Source: Candidatus Moraniibacteriota bacterium (lineage in GTDB: Bacteria > Patescibacteriota > Minisyncoccia > Moranbacterales > UBA1568). From it: 6,301 nt of DNA. Below, piece after piece: positions 1 through 6,018 of the stretch (the stretch's first letter is position 1; the number at the start of each line of letters is the position of its first letter). The stretch covers positions 1 through 6,301 of the forward strand of contig JAUYFO010000006.1 in assembly GCA_030690925.1 (NCBI GenBank). The letters run 5' to 3'. The translations under genes were made by a program, and so were the position numbers. The notes under the pieces were generated by a model that worked only from the letters and a program-made list of their open reading frames with translations, was not told the DNA's origin and ran no database searches.

Positions 1-46
1 GTATGCGGTGAACGACTATTTCCAATCAGCGGATGGAAAGAAATGA
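1..46 (+). CDS. C-terminal tail of an unidentified upstream gene (partial)
   Basis: The second frame is open from the left edge and reads YAVNDYFQSADGKK before a TGA at 44-46. Too little is visible to name a product. The idea that it is a real gene end rests on context: its stop would overlap the most upstream ATG of the following frame (ATGA, 43-46), an arrangement common in translationally coupled operons. The same stretch is also open in the frame of the next gene, so a chance open tail cannot be excluded. If it is real, this gene and aspS are probably co-transcribed, because no promoter is visible between them. Confidence 0.4.
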   Translation, partial: YAVNDYFQSADGKK

Positions 47-52
47 TCGGCA

Positions 53-66
53 GGAAAAGGAAGGTA
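53..66 (+). promoter_or_regulatory. Ribosome binding site deciding the aspS start
   Basis: The purine run GGAAAAGGAAGG lies directly before the ATG at 67, with AGGA five bases from it. The alternative ATG at 43 has only GGA-type matches, and ATGs 82 and 91 have none at good spacing. This favours 67, but the ATGA overlap at 43-46 leaves a coupled start there possible. Confidence 0.5.
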
Positions 67-1410
67 ATGAATAATACAGGTATGAAAGCTATGGAACGGA
101 CACTGATTGGTGAAGCGTCACAACATATCGGAGCAGTTGTAAAGTTGCGGGGCTGGGTGCATATCCGCCGTGATCACGGGAAGCTTATTTTCATTGAGCT
201 GCGGGATCGCAGCGGGAAGTTGCAGTTGGTCGTACTACCAGATAAGCCAGCGGCTACTCTGGTAGCCAAAGAGGTACGGAGCGAGTTTTTGGTAGAGGTG
301 ACTGGCTTAGTGAAGGAGCGACCAGTGAAGGCTGGCCAGGAAGGAGTAGCTCCAGCGGTCGAGATTGAGGTGGACAAGCTCATTATTGTAGGTCGGCCAG
401 AAGGCGAGCTACCGATCGATGTCTCTGCATTGGACCTTGATTTGAACTTAGAGACACTTCTGAATTATCGGACGGTGGCTTTGCGTAATGACAAGGTTCG
501 GGCCATTTTTGAGATCTACTCGGAGCTTTTGGCGGCTTATGATGAAGTGATGCGGGCGGGAGGTTTCGTGGAAATCAAGACACCCAAGATCCTAGAGGCC
601 GCCACTGAGGGTGGTGCCAACTTTTTCAAAATTAAGTACTTTGATCGGGATGCTTTCTTGGCTCAGAGCCCACAGTTTTACAAGCAGGCGGGTATGAGTG
701 TGTTTGAGCGGGTATTTGAAATCGGAACCGTGTTTCGTGCTGAGCCGCATTTTACTACTCGCCACGTCAATGAGTATACGGGCTTGGACGCCGAGCTGGG
801 TTTTATCGATTCTGTAGAGGATGTCATGGTGGAACTGGAAAAAACCATGCAACACATGTTCCGTCGTATTGGAGAGCGGTGTTCGGCTCAGCTCGGGCGT
901 TACGAGGCCGTTGTGCCGGAAGCAGTAGCTATTCCGCGCATCCGCCTCAGTGAAGCGCTCCAGATTTTGAAAAAAGAGTATAACAAGGAAGTAGAGAATG
1001 AGGATATCGATGGTGAGGGTGAGCGTATGATCTGTGAATACATCAAAAAGACCTCTGGTTCAGACTTAGTATTTTTGACACATTACCCGGCACACTTGCG
1101 ACCATTTTATAGTATGCCGAGCGTAGATGACCCCAAATATACCGAAACTTTCGATCTCTTATTCCGGGGGTTGGAAATAGCTTCCGGCGGTCAACGGATT
1201 CATAGTGTTTCTCAGTTGACTGCTAGTATTGAAAAGAAGGGTTTGCGTCTAGATGACTTCAAGCATTATATTGATATCTTTCGTTTTGGCGTGCCACCAC
1301 ATGGCGGCTGGGGATTGGGATCAGAACGGATTGTTCAGAAAATCCTCAATTTAGGGAGTATCAAGGAGGCGGTACTGTATCCTCGTGATGTCAAGCGGCT
1401 TGCTCCGTAG
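67..1410 (+). CDS. aspS: Aspartate-tRNA ligase, archaeal type, probably non-discriminating (Asp/Asn)
   Basis: This class II synthetase charges tRNA with aspartate in the cytoplasm. With the ATG at 67 it has 447 residues. An N-terminal OB-fold anticodon-binding domain (about 10-115; GWVHIRRDHG, then LRDRSG) precedes the catalytic domain. Motif 1 ends near P173, the aspartate-site TEGG is at 180-183 and QSPQ at 200-203. Motif 2 has FRAE at 223-226, followed by H..E...LD.E. SGGQR precedes motif 3 (GLGSER, arginine 421), and the protein ends in the family-typical YPRDVKRLAP. The GAD insertion of bacterial-type AspRS (about 590 residues) is absent, so this is the archaeal/eukaryotic form. AsnRS is unlikely because of the GGQR signature. 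His32 after GWV sits where discriminating archaeal enzymes have Trp, favouring relaxed specificity. The 67 start has the best ribosome site (AGGAAAAGGAAGG just upstream). ATG 43 would overlap an upstream stop, and ATG 91 (MERT) is where family similarity begins. Confidence 0.93.
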   Translation: MNNTGMKAMERTLIGEASQHIGAVVKLRGWVHIRRDHGKLIFIELRDRSGKLQLVVLPDKPAATLVAKEVRSEFLVEVTGLVKERPVKAGQEGVAPAVEIEVDKLIIVGRPEGELPIDVSALDLDLNLETLLNYRTVALRNDKVRAIFEIYSELLAAYDEVMRAGGFVEIKTPKILEAATEGGANFFKIKYFDRDAFLAQSPQFYKQAGMSVFERVFEIGTVFRAEPHFTTRHVNEYTGLDAELGFIDSVEDVMVELEKTMQHMFRRIGERCSAQLGRYEAVVPEAVAIPRIRLSEALQILKKEYNKEVENEDIDGEGERMICEYIKKTSGSDLVFLTHYPAHLRPFYSMPSVDDPKYTETFDLLFRGLEIASGGQRIHSVSQLTASIEKKGLRLDDFKHYIDIFRFGVPPHGGWGLGSERIVQKILNLGSIKEAVLYPRDVKRLAP

Positions 1411-1425
1411 CGACAAAGTGGACAC

Positions 1426-1454
1426 TGGAAATATTTTTTGAAATGGGATAGAAT
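1426..1454 (+). promoter_or_regulatory. Candidate sigma70-type promoter for the mre cluster
   Basis: TGGAAA (1426-1431) and TAGAAT (1449-1454) are separated by 17 bases. They match the -35 consensus at 4 of 6 and the -10 consensus at 5 of 6 positions. Initiation would fall near 1461, giving a short leader before mreB. This lies in the only gap between aspS and mreB. No convincing terminator follows aspS, so read-through from aspS is also possible. The match is modest and would arise by chance fairly often. Confidence 0.35.
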
Positions 1455-1487
1455 GGGGGATAGCCTGTTTTTTTGGGTGTTTCTCCA

Positions 1488-2591
1488 ATGTTTTTTATGC
1501 CAAGTTTTGAAAAGATTGTCAAGAGTGTTCAGCAGTTCCTTATCGAGAGGTTTTTTAGCCATCTTTCACAAGATATTGGTATCGACCTCGGTACGGCCAA
1601 TACTTTGATCTATGTGCGTGGAAAAGGGATTGTCATCAACGAGCCCTCGGTCGTGGCGATCAATCAGCGCACGGGGCAGATACTGGCTATTGGACGTGAA
1701 GCTAAGAAAATGGTGGGCAAGACTCCGGGTCACATCGTGGCCACCCGACCGTTAGTCGACGGCGTCATCAGTGATTTCGAAGTGACCGAGCAGATGTTGC
1801 GGTATTTTATCAACAAAGTGAATCAAGAGAATTTCGCCTTCTTGCGCCGACCGCGGGTACTCATTGGCATTCCCTCTGGTGTGACGGAAGTGGAGAAGCG
1901 GGCCGTGATCGAGGCGGCCATGAACGCTGGTGCGCGCCAGGTCTTTCTCATTGATGAGCCGATGGCTGCTGCTATCGGCGCGCGTCTGCCGGTGAATGAC
2001 GCTGCCGGGAATATGGTGGTGGACATCGGTGGGGGTACGACTGAGATTGCGGTGATTTCACTCGGTGGAGTGGTCATTTCACGTAGTCTCCGCATTGCTG
2101 GGGACGAGATGAACGAAGACATCGTGCGCTATAGTCGTGATGAGTTCAATATCCTGATTGGCGAACGAACAGCCGAGGAAGTGAAGATTGCTATTGGGAG
2201 TGCCTACCCGCAGCGGGAGCGCTTGTCGTTTCCGCTGCGCGGCCGAGATTTGGTATCAGGGTTACCCAAAGAAGTAATTGCTACTGATGAGCATATTCGG
2301 GAAGCTCTTTCGCGTTCTATCCGGATTATTGTCAACAACATCAAAACCGTAGTCGAAGAAACACCACCAGAACTTTTGTCGGATGTTATGCAGCGCGGTA
2401 TCATTCTGGCGGGAGGCGGGAGTCTCATTCGTGGGATGGATAAATTGATTGCTAATCAGACAGGAATTCCGGTGCGTATGATGGAGGACCCGCTGACAGC
2501 GGTGGTGCGTGGTACCGGGATTGTTCTTGATGATCTAGAGGAGCTCAAGGGCTTGCTTATTGAGGAAGAGCCAAACAAACCACTAGGGTAG
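1488..2591 (+). CDS. mreB: Rod shape-determining protein MreB (bacterial actin homologue)
   Basis: MreB is an ATP-binding actin-fold protein that forms membrane-bound filaments and guides side-wall peptidoglycan synthesis. From ATG 1488 it has 367 residues. The phosphate-1 loop with DLGTANT starts at residue 33, followed by the MreB-typical GKGIVINEPSVVA. The phosphate-2 motif DIGGGTTE is at 179-186 and the adenosine motif AGGGS at 308-312. The actin-fold core is complete. About 28 residues precede the core (FEKIVKSVQQFLIERFF), probably an amphipathic membrane-binding helix; many MreBs have a shorter leader. Start choice is uncertain: ATG 1497 and TTG 1473 are in frame, and none has a clear Shine-Dalgarno sequence (only GGGTG about ten bases before 1488). 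It is first in the mreB-mreC-mreD-mrdA cluster, 32 bases before mreC. DnaK or FtsA are excluded by length and motif context. Confidence 0.96.
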   Translation: MFFMPSFEKIVKSVQQFLIERFFSHLSQDIGIDLGTANTLIYVRGKGIVINEPSVVAINQRTGQILAIGREAKKMVGKTPGHIVATRPLVDGVISDFEVTEQMLRYFINKVNQENFAFLRRPRVLIGIPSGVTEVEKRAVIEAAMNAGARQVFLIDEPMAAAIGARLPVNDAAGNMVVDIGGGTTEIAVISLGGVVISRSLRIAGDEMNEDIVRYSRDEFNILIGERTAEEVKIAIGSAYPQRERLSFPLRGRDLVSGLPKEVIATDEHIREALSRSIRIIVNNIKTVVEETPPELLSDVMQRGIILAGGGSLIRGMDKLIANQTGIPVRMMEDPLTAVVRGTGIVLDDLEELKGLLIEEEPNKPLG

Positions 2592-2609
2592 AGTAGTTTA
2601 TAAGCAATA

Positions 2610-2621
2610 GAAGTGTACTTC
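2610..2621 (+). promoter_or_regulatory. Small hairpin over the mreC ribosome-binding region
   Basis: GAAGTGTACTTC can fold into a 4-bp stem (GAAG/CTTC) with a UGUA loop, ending two bases before the mreC ATG. The only Shine-Dalgarno-like bases before mreC (AGAAG, 2609-2613) lie in its 5' arm. It could mildly reduce mreC initiation relative to mreB, but such a short stem may be chance. Confidence 0.25.
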
Positions 2622-2623
2622 AT

Positions 2624-3442
2624 ATGACCCTGCGGCGGAAATTTACGCAAACAAAACTCTTCCGAGCGCTCATAGCGGCAGCGTTCCTGCTCTTTTGTAT
2701 CATTTTTCAGCCGCGATTTATCATGGAGCCATTGCGAGCGGTCTTGGCGACAGTGTCTTGGCCGATACACGGTGTTTTTTCTTCTTTGGCTTTTGAGATA
2801 CGTGACGGAGTACATTTTCTGTCTTCGATTGGTGAACTTAAACGGGAGAATGAGCGGCTACACCAGGAGACGGTCCGTCTGATGGCAGAAAACACTAAGT
2901 GGCAGGCTGTAGCCAGTGAAAACGAAGAGCTACGTCAGGAGTTGGCACTGCTGCCAAGGGAGACATTTGATCTTAAAGCGGCTCAGGTTATTGGACGTGA
3001 TGCTGCTGGTGCTGGGAATTGGCTGACAGTTGATCAGGGAACACGGCAGGGGATAAAGCGGGGTATGCCCGCGATTGCTTATGGAAGTGTTCTTATTGGC
3101 CGTGTGACTGAGGTTTTTCCCGAGAGTGCTCGGATCATGCCCCTCACTCACCCGGACAGCGTGGTGAGTGGTGTGACAGTACCAGGACAAGCCCAGGGAA
3201 TCGTGAAGGGTGAATATGGACTGGGAATCCTGTTTGATATGGTACTTCAGGATACGACATTGCAGTCTTCGGATCGTTTGGTGACGTCGGGACTGGGCGG
3301 AGAGTTGCCACAGGACTTGTTCATCGGAACTTTGCAAGCGGTTCGTTTATCCCCAGATCACCTTTACCAACAAGCCTCGGTTATTCCCCCCGTTGATTTT
3401 TCCTCGCTTCGTTATGTCTTTATTATCAAAAATACTCAGTAA
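2624..3442 (+). CDS. mreC: Cell shape-determining protein MreC
   Basis: MreC is a bitopic membrane scaffold. It connects cytoplasmic MreB and MreD with PBP2 in the periplasm-side space and activates PBP2. The 272-residue protein has a basic N-terminus (RRKFTQTK), one membrane helix at about 13-28, and a coiled coil at about 70-110 rich in E, L and N heptads that mediates dimerisation. The beta-domain region follows: AQVIGRD, then NWLTVDQGTRQGIKRGM, then the family hallmark TSGLGGELP at 221-229 followed by LFIGT. Length and order match ordinary MreC proteins without the long proline-rich C-terminal tails seen in some groups. ATG 2624 is the first usable start after mreB, and the preceding Shine-Dalgarno sequence is weak (AGAAG). 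Its stop lies two bases before the mreD ATG, pointing to coupled translation. Confidence 0.94.
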   Translation: MTLRRKFTQTKLFRALIAAAFLLFCIIFQPRFIMEPLRAVLATVSWPIHGVFSSLAFEIRDGVHFLSSIGELKRENERLHQETVRLMAENTKWQAVASENEELRQELALLPRETFDLKAAQVIGRDAAGAGNWLTVDQGTRQGIKRGMPAIAYGSVLIGRVTEVFPESARIMPLTHPDSVVSGVTVPGQAQGIVKGEYGLGILFDMVLQDTTLQSSDRLVTSGLGGELPQDLFIGTLQAVRLSPDHLYQQASVIPPVDFSSLRYVFIIKNTQ

Positions 3443-3444
3443 CC

Positions 3445-3987
3445 ATGAAAATATTTTTTCTTCGTACACTTTTTCTTCTGTTCCTTGTTTTCCTGCAGAT
3501 TTCCTTTTTTGATATTTTGTTTTCCTGGTTTCGTGCCCCCCTGTTTTTACTGGGAGTGGTCGTTATCTTCACTTTGGTGCGCGGGTTTCCCAGTGCTTTA
3601 TTTATGACGATACCACTTACTCTGCTGTTCGATACCATCTCTTTGGGTGCGGTTACCTGGTTTTCTCTGTATGCGGTCATTTTTTCTTACGGGACCAGTT
3701 TCCTCTCACGACGTCTCCTAATCGAGCATCGGGGTATGGGCTTGGGATTATACGCCCTGGTGGCCTACGGGGGGGCATTTCTGTACCAGGCGCTCTTTTC
3801 CTTTATTATGTACACATATTTTGCCAAGAGCAGTTTTGCATCTCCAGAACTGATACCGTCTGTGGAAAGCCTCATCTTCTCGCTGGTTGTTGAAAGCCTT
3901 CTGTTTGTGCTCATGTACTTTGTGGTGTCGCGAGCGGAAGAGTATTTCAGTCATATCAATCAGCAGCAGTTTCGGAGCGTGCGTTAA
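3445..3987 (+). CDS. mreD: Rod shape-determining membrane protein MreD
   Basis: This is a 180-residue, strongly hydrophobic integral membrane protein, probably MreD, the inner-membrane partner of MreC and PBP2 in the elongasome. Hydrophobic spans lie near 5-24, 30-47, 50-66, 68-86, 99-122 and 142-162, separated by short charged loops (SRRLLIEHR at about 87-95). The LLFDTISLG segment resembles the conserved LL.D..S.G of MreD. MreD diverges quickly in sequence, so the call rests on hydropathy, size and position between mreC and mrdA. It starts two bases after the mreC stop with no Shine-Dalgarno sequence of its own, so initiation is probably by coupling to mreC. The C-terminal tail (SRAEEYFSHINQQQFRSVR) is polar. 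Its stop codon overlaps the ribosome site of mrdA. The T-rich composition reflects Phe/Leu-rich coding and is not a sign of transfer. Confidence 0.88.
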   Translation: MKIFFLRTLFLLFLVFLQISFFDILFSWFRAPLFLLGVVVIFTLVRGFPSALFMTIPLTLLFDTISLGAVTWFSLYAVIFSYGTSFLSRRLLIEHRGMGLGLYALVAYGGAFLYQALFSFIMYTYFAKSSFASPELIPSVESLIFSLVVESLLFVLMYFVVSRAEEYFSHINQQQFRSVR

Positions 3988-3990
3988 GGT
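3986..3990 (+). promoter_or_regulatory. Ribosome binding site for mrdA overlapping the mreD stop
   Basis: AAGGT begins inside the TAA stop of mreD and lies eight to nine bases before the ATG at 3999. The alternative TTG at 3993 would be only about three bases away, so this site favours 3999. The overlap suggests that ribosomes ending on mreD help to start mrdA. Confidence 0.55.
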
Positions 3991-3998
3991 ATTTGATT

Positions 3999-5885
3999 AT
4001 GGGTCTATTCACTCGTCGCGGGATATTTCTCAATAAAGCGGAGGGCATCGAGATCGATGACGCTGTTTTGACGGTGACAGAAAAGGACGCTGTTAAGATG
4101 GAGTGGCCGCTTCATCGAGGAATTTCCCTCTGGCTACTTTTTGCGATGATTGGACTATTGGCGGTGTTGGGCGGGCGGGTTTTTTACCTCAGTGTCATCA
4201 AGGGGAGTGAGTATCGGACCATCGCTCTCCGCAACAGCTTACGCGCTCTGATCATTCCGGCACCGCGGGGCATCATCTATGACATTTCTGGAAAACCTTT
4301 GGTCTACAATGTGCCCAGTATGGACGCGATACTTATCCCCGCCGATGTCCCAACAGACAGTGCCGAGCAGACCGTTATGAGGAGCAACCTGGTTGCTACT
4401 TTCTCACTTGATGAATCGGAACTTTCAGATATTTTTGGCAGGTTGGATTATCGCTCGACATTGCCGATACTCCTCAAGGAGCGTCTCACACAAGAGGAGA
4501 CACTGCTTTTCTTGAGTCGAAAGCAGAGTATGCCCGGAGCCAGTCTCTACAAGACGACCAATCGTGATTATGTGGACAGCCTCATTTTTTCCCATATTTT
4601 GGGATATGAGGGAAAAATTCGTAAAGAAGAATTGGTGGCGTATCCGAACTATTTGATGACAGATTCGATCGGTAAGCAGGGAATCGAAAAGAGTTATGAG
4701 GCGCAGTTGCGGGGAAAACATGGTTTCGCGCGCGTCGAGGTGGATGCTTTCGGGCAGATCAAGAAAGATCTCGGTGTGGTGGCACCAGTGCCTGGTCAGG
4801 ATCTCATTCTCAATGTGGATGCTGATTTGCAGAAAAAACTTTTTGATAGTCTCCAGACGATTTTGGAAAAGCATGATTTGAAGCGGGCAGCGGCGGTTGC
4901 TCTTGATCCCCAGAGCGGTGCCGTGCGAGCGTTAGTGAGTTTGCCGAGTTTTGATAATAATCTATTTTCTGGTGGTATTTCTAGTGAAGAATACAAGAAA
5001 TTAATTAGTAATCCTTCGGAGCCACTTTTCAACCGAGTGTTGTCAGGGGAGTATCCACCCGGGTCGACTATCAAGCCAGTTTTGGCGGCCGCAGCCTTGG
5101 CAGAAGGCGTGGTGACAGAGCATACGGAAATCGAGAGCCGGGGAGGGATTAGTATTGGGAGTTTCTTTTTTGGTGACTGGAAGGTCCACGGCTTTACGGA
5201 TATCAGAAGAGCGCTGGCAGTCTCCAATGATGTCTTCTTCTACGCTATCGGTGGCGGGTACGGCAATATCAAGGGCTTGGGCATGGAGCGTATGAAAAAA
5301 TATGAAGAGTTGTTTGGTTATGGCGAGAGAACAGGAATTGATCTGGTAGGGGAGGCGACGGGACTCATTCCTGATTCGGATTGGAAACAAAAAACAATTG
5401 GGGAGCGCTGGTACATCGGTGACGACTATCATGCGGCCATTGGTCAGGGTTTTGTGACGGCGACTCCGCTCCAGATTCTGAATTCGGTGGCTGCTATCGC
5501 CAACGGTGGTACACTCTATGCTCCACGGATAGTTTCACAGATTCGCTCATCGGATGGCAAGGTGACTGCGGTGCCCTCGCGGGCGCTACGTCAGAATTTT
5601 ATGGACAAGGATATCCTTCGCATCGTGCGCGAGGGGATGCGGGAAACGGTAACAGAAGGGACGGCTCAGTCGCTTCAGACGCTGCCGGTGGAAGTGGCCG
5701 GCAAGACCGGGACGGCTCAGTTTGGGAGTGGTCGCCAGACTCATGGCTGGTTTGTTTCTTTTGCTCCCTACGATGATCCAAAATTGGCCATGATCGTCTT
5801 GGTGGAGGGACAGGGAGAAGAGGGATACAATGCTGTGCCAGTGACCAAAGAAGTATACCAGTGGTACTTTTCTCGGTCTCAGTAG
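3999..5885 (+). CDS. mrdA: Penicillin-binding protein 2, elongation-specific peptidoglycan transpeptidase
   Basis: This class B PBP cross-links peptidoglycan stem peptides (DD-transpeptidase) during side-wall growth and is the target of beta-lactams such as mecillinam in model bacteria. It has 628 residues. A charged cytoplasmic tail of about 40 residues precedes one membrane helix at about 42-60. The dimerisation/pedestal domain begins with PRGIIYD at 89-95, and the C-terminal transpeptidase domain follows. All active-site motifs are present: S356-T-I-K359 (nucleophile serine, in YPPGSTIKP), S409-N-D and K569-T-G-T-A-Q. The downstream HGWFVSFAPY block is also typical. The third position of the second motif is Asp rather than Asn, which I recall as common in PBP2-type enzymes. 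Where many relatives have DRNG after PRG, this one reads DISG (95-98). PBP2 rather than the division enzyme FtsI is favoured by its place directly after mreBCD and by GIDLVGE plus the downstream ATPLQ. rodA does not follow it. Confidence 0.94.
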   Translation: MGLFTRRGIFLNKAEGIEIDDAVLTVTEKDAVKMEWPLHRGISLWLLFAMIGLLAVLGGRVFYLSVIKGSEYRTIALRNSLRALIIPAPRGIIYDISGKPLVYNVPSMDAILIPADVPTDSAEQTVMRSNLVATFSLDESELSDIFGRLDYRSTLPILLKERLTQEETLLFLSRKQSMPGASLYKTTNRDYVDSLIFSHILGYEGKIRKEELVAYPNYLMTDSIGKQGIEKSYEAQLRGKHGFARVEVDAFGQIKKDLGVVAPVPGQDLILNVDADLQKKLFDSLQTILEKHDLKRAAAVALDPQSGAVRALVSLPSFDNNLFSGGISSEEYKKLISNPSEPLFNRVLSGEYPPGSTIKPVLAAAALAEGVVTEHTEIESRGGISIGSFFFGDWKVHGFTDIRRALAVSNDVFFYAIGGGYGNIKGLGMERMKKYEELFGYGERTGIDLVGEATGLIPDSDWKQKTIGERWYIGDDYHAAIGQGFVTATPLQILNSVAAIANGGTLYAPRIVSQIRSSDGKVTAVPSRALRQNFMDKDILRIVREGMRETVTEGTAQSLQTLPVEVAGKTGTAQFGSGRQTHGWFVSFAPYDDPKLAMIVLVEGQGEEGYNAVPVTKEVYQWYFSRSQ

Positions 5886-5921
5886 TCATTTTTGAGCCGT
5901 AGAAAGCCTTAAAGCCGAGTA

Positions 5922-5949
5922 TTGACAATTCTTTCGATTTTGGTACTAT
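5922..5949 (+). promoter_or_regulatory. Strong sigma70-type promoter upstream of greA
   Basis: A perfect -35 hexamer TTGACA (5922-5927) is followed after 16 bases by TACTAT (5944-5949), which matches TATAAT at 4 of 6 positions. A TG one base before it (TGG, 5941-5943) gives an extended -10 element. Transcription should start near 5956, leaving a leader of about 60 bases before greA. This is the best promoter in the window and shows that greA can be expressed independently of the mre cluster. Confidence 0.75.
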
Positions 5950-5971
5950 TGAGGAACTCTTAATTTTTCAT

Positions 5972-6006
5972 CTTCTTTCCTTTTGGGATAGAAGTTTTCT
6001 TTTCTT
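5972..6006 (+). terminator. Attenuator-like hairpin with T-rich tail in the greA leader
   Basis: CTTCTTTCC (5972-5980) pairs with GGATAGAAG (5986-5994) at eight of nine positions, closing a TTTTG loop. TTTTCTTTTCTT follows immediately (5995-6006). It lies downstream of the greA promoter and before the greA start, so it would act on the leader transcript. The stem contains only four G-C pairs and one T-T mismatch, so termination may be weak or conditional. It is not well placed to end mrdA alone, and no other hairpin is evident just after the mrdA stop. Confidence 0.4.
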
Positions 6007-6018
6007 GATGATATGCTT

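Noticed and set aside
174..383. Antisense open frame inside aspS
   Set aside because: It lies wholly within a well-conserved gene, has low-complexity Ser/Thr/Arg-rich translation and no recognisable domain. It is a shadow of the coding strand.
67..1410. Asparaginyl-tRNA synthetase as an alternative identity
   Set aside because: The SGGQR segment and TEGG..F/QSPQ context follow AspRS, whereas AsnRS carries a GGSQRE-type sequence at the corresponding place.
1411..1440. Possible terminator after aspS (AGTGGACACT followed by a T run)
   Set aside because: The palindrome AGTG/CACT leaves only a two-base loop and the T run is displaced by several bases, so a stable terminator hairpin is not supported.
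1823..2428. Two antisense open frames inside mreB
   Set aside because: They mirror the mreB codons, give Met/Ser/Arg/Pro-rich translations without motifs and have no promoter or ribosome site.
4425..5432. Overlapping antisense frames of 129-149 codons inside mrdA
   Set aside because: They overlap each other and the conserved transpeptidase motifs on the other strand and show no protein family features.
5901..5916. Direct repeat AAAGCCTTAAAGCC after mrdA
   Set aside because: Two six-base copies only, no inverted arrangement and no T tract. Too short to call a repeat element or terminator.
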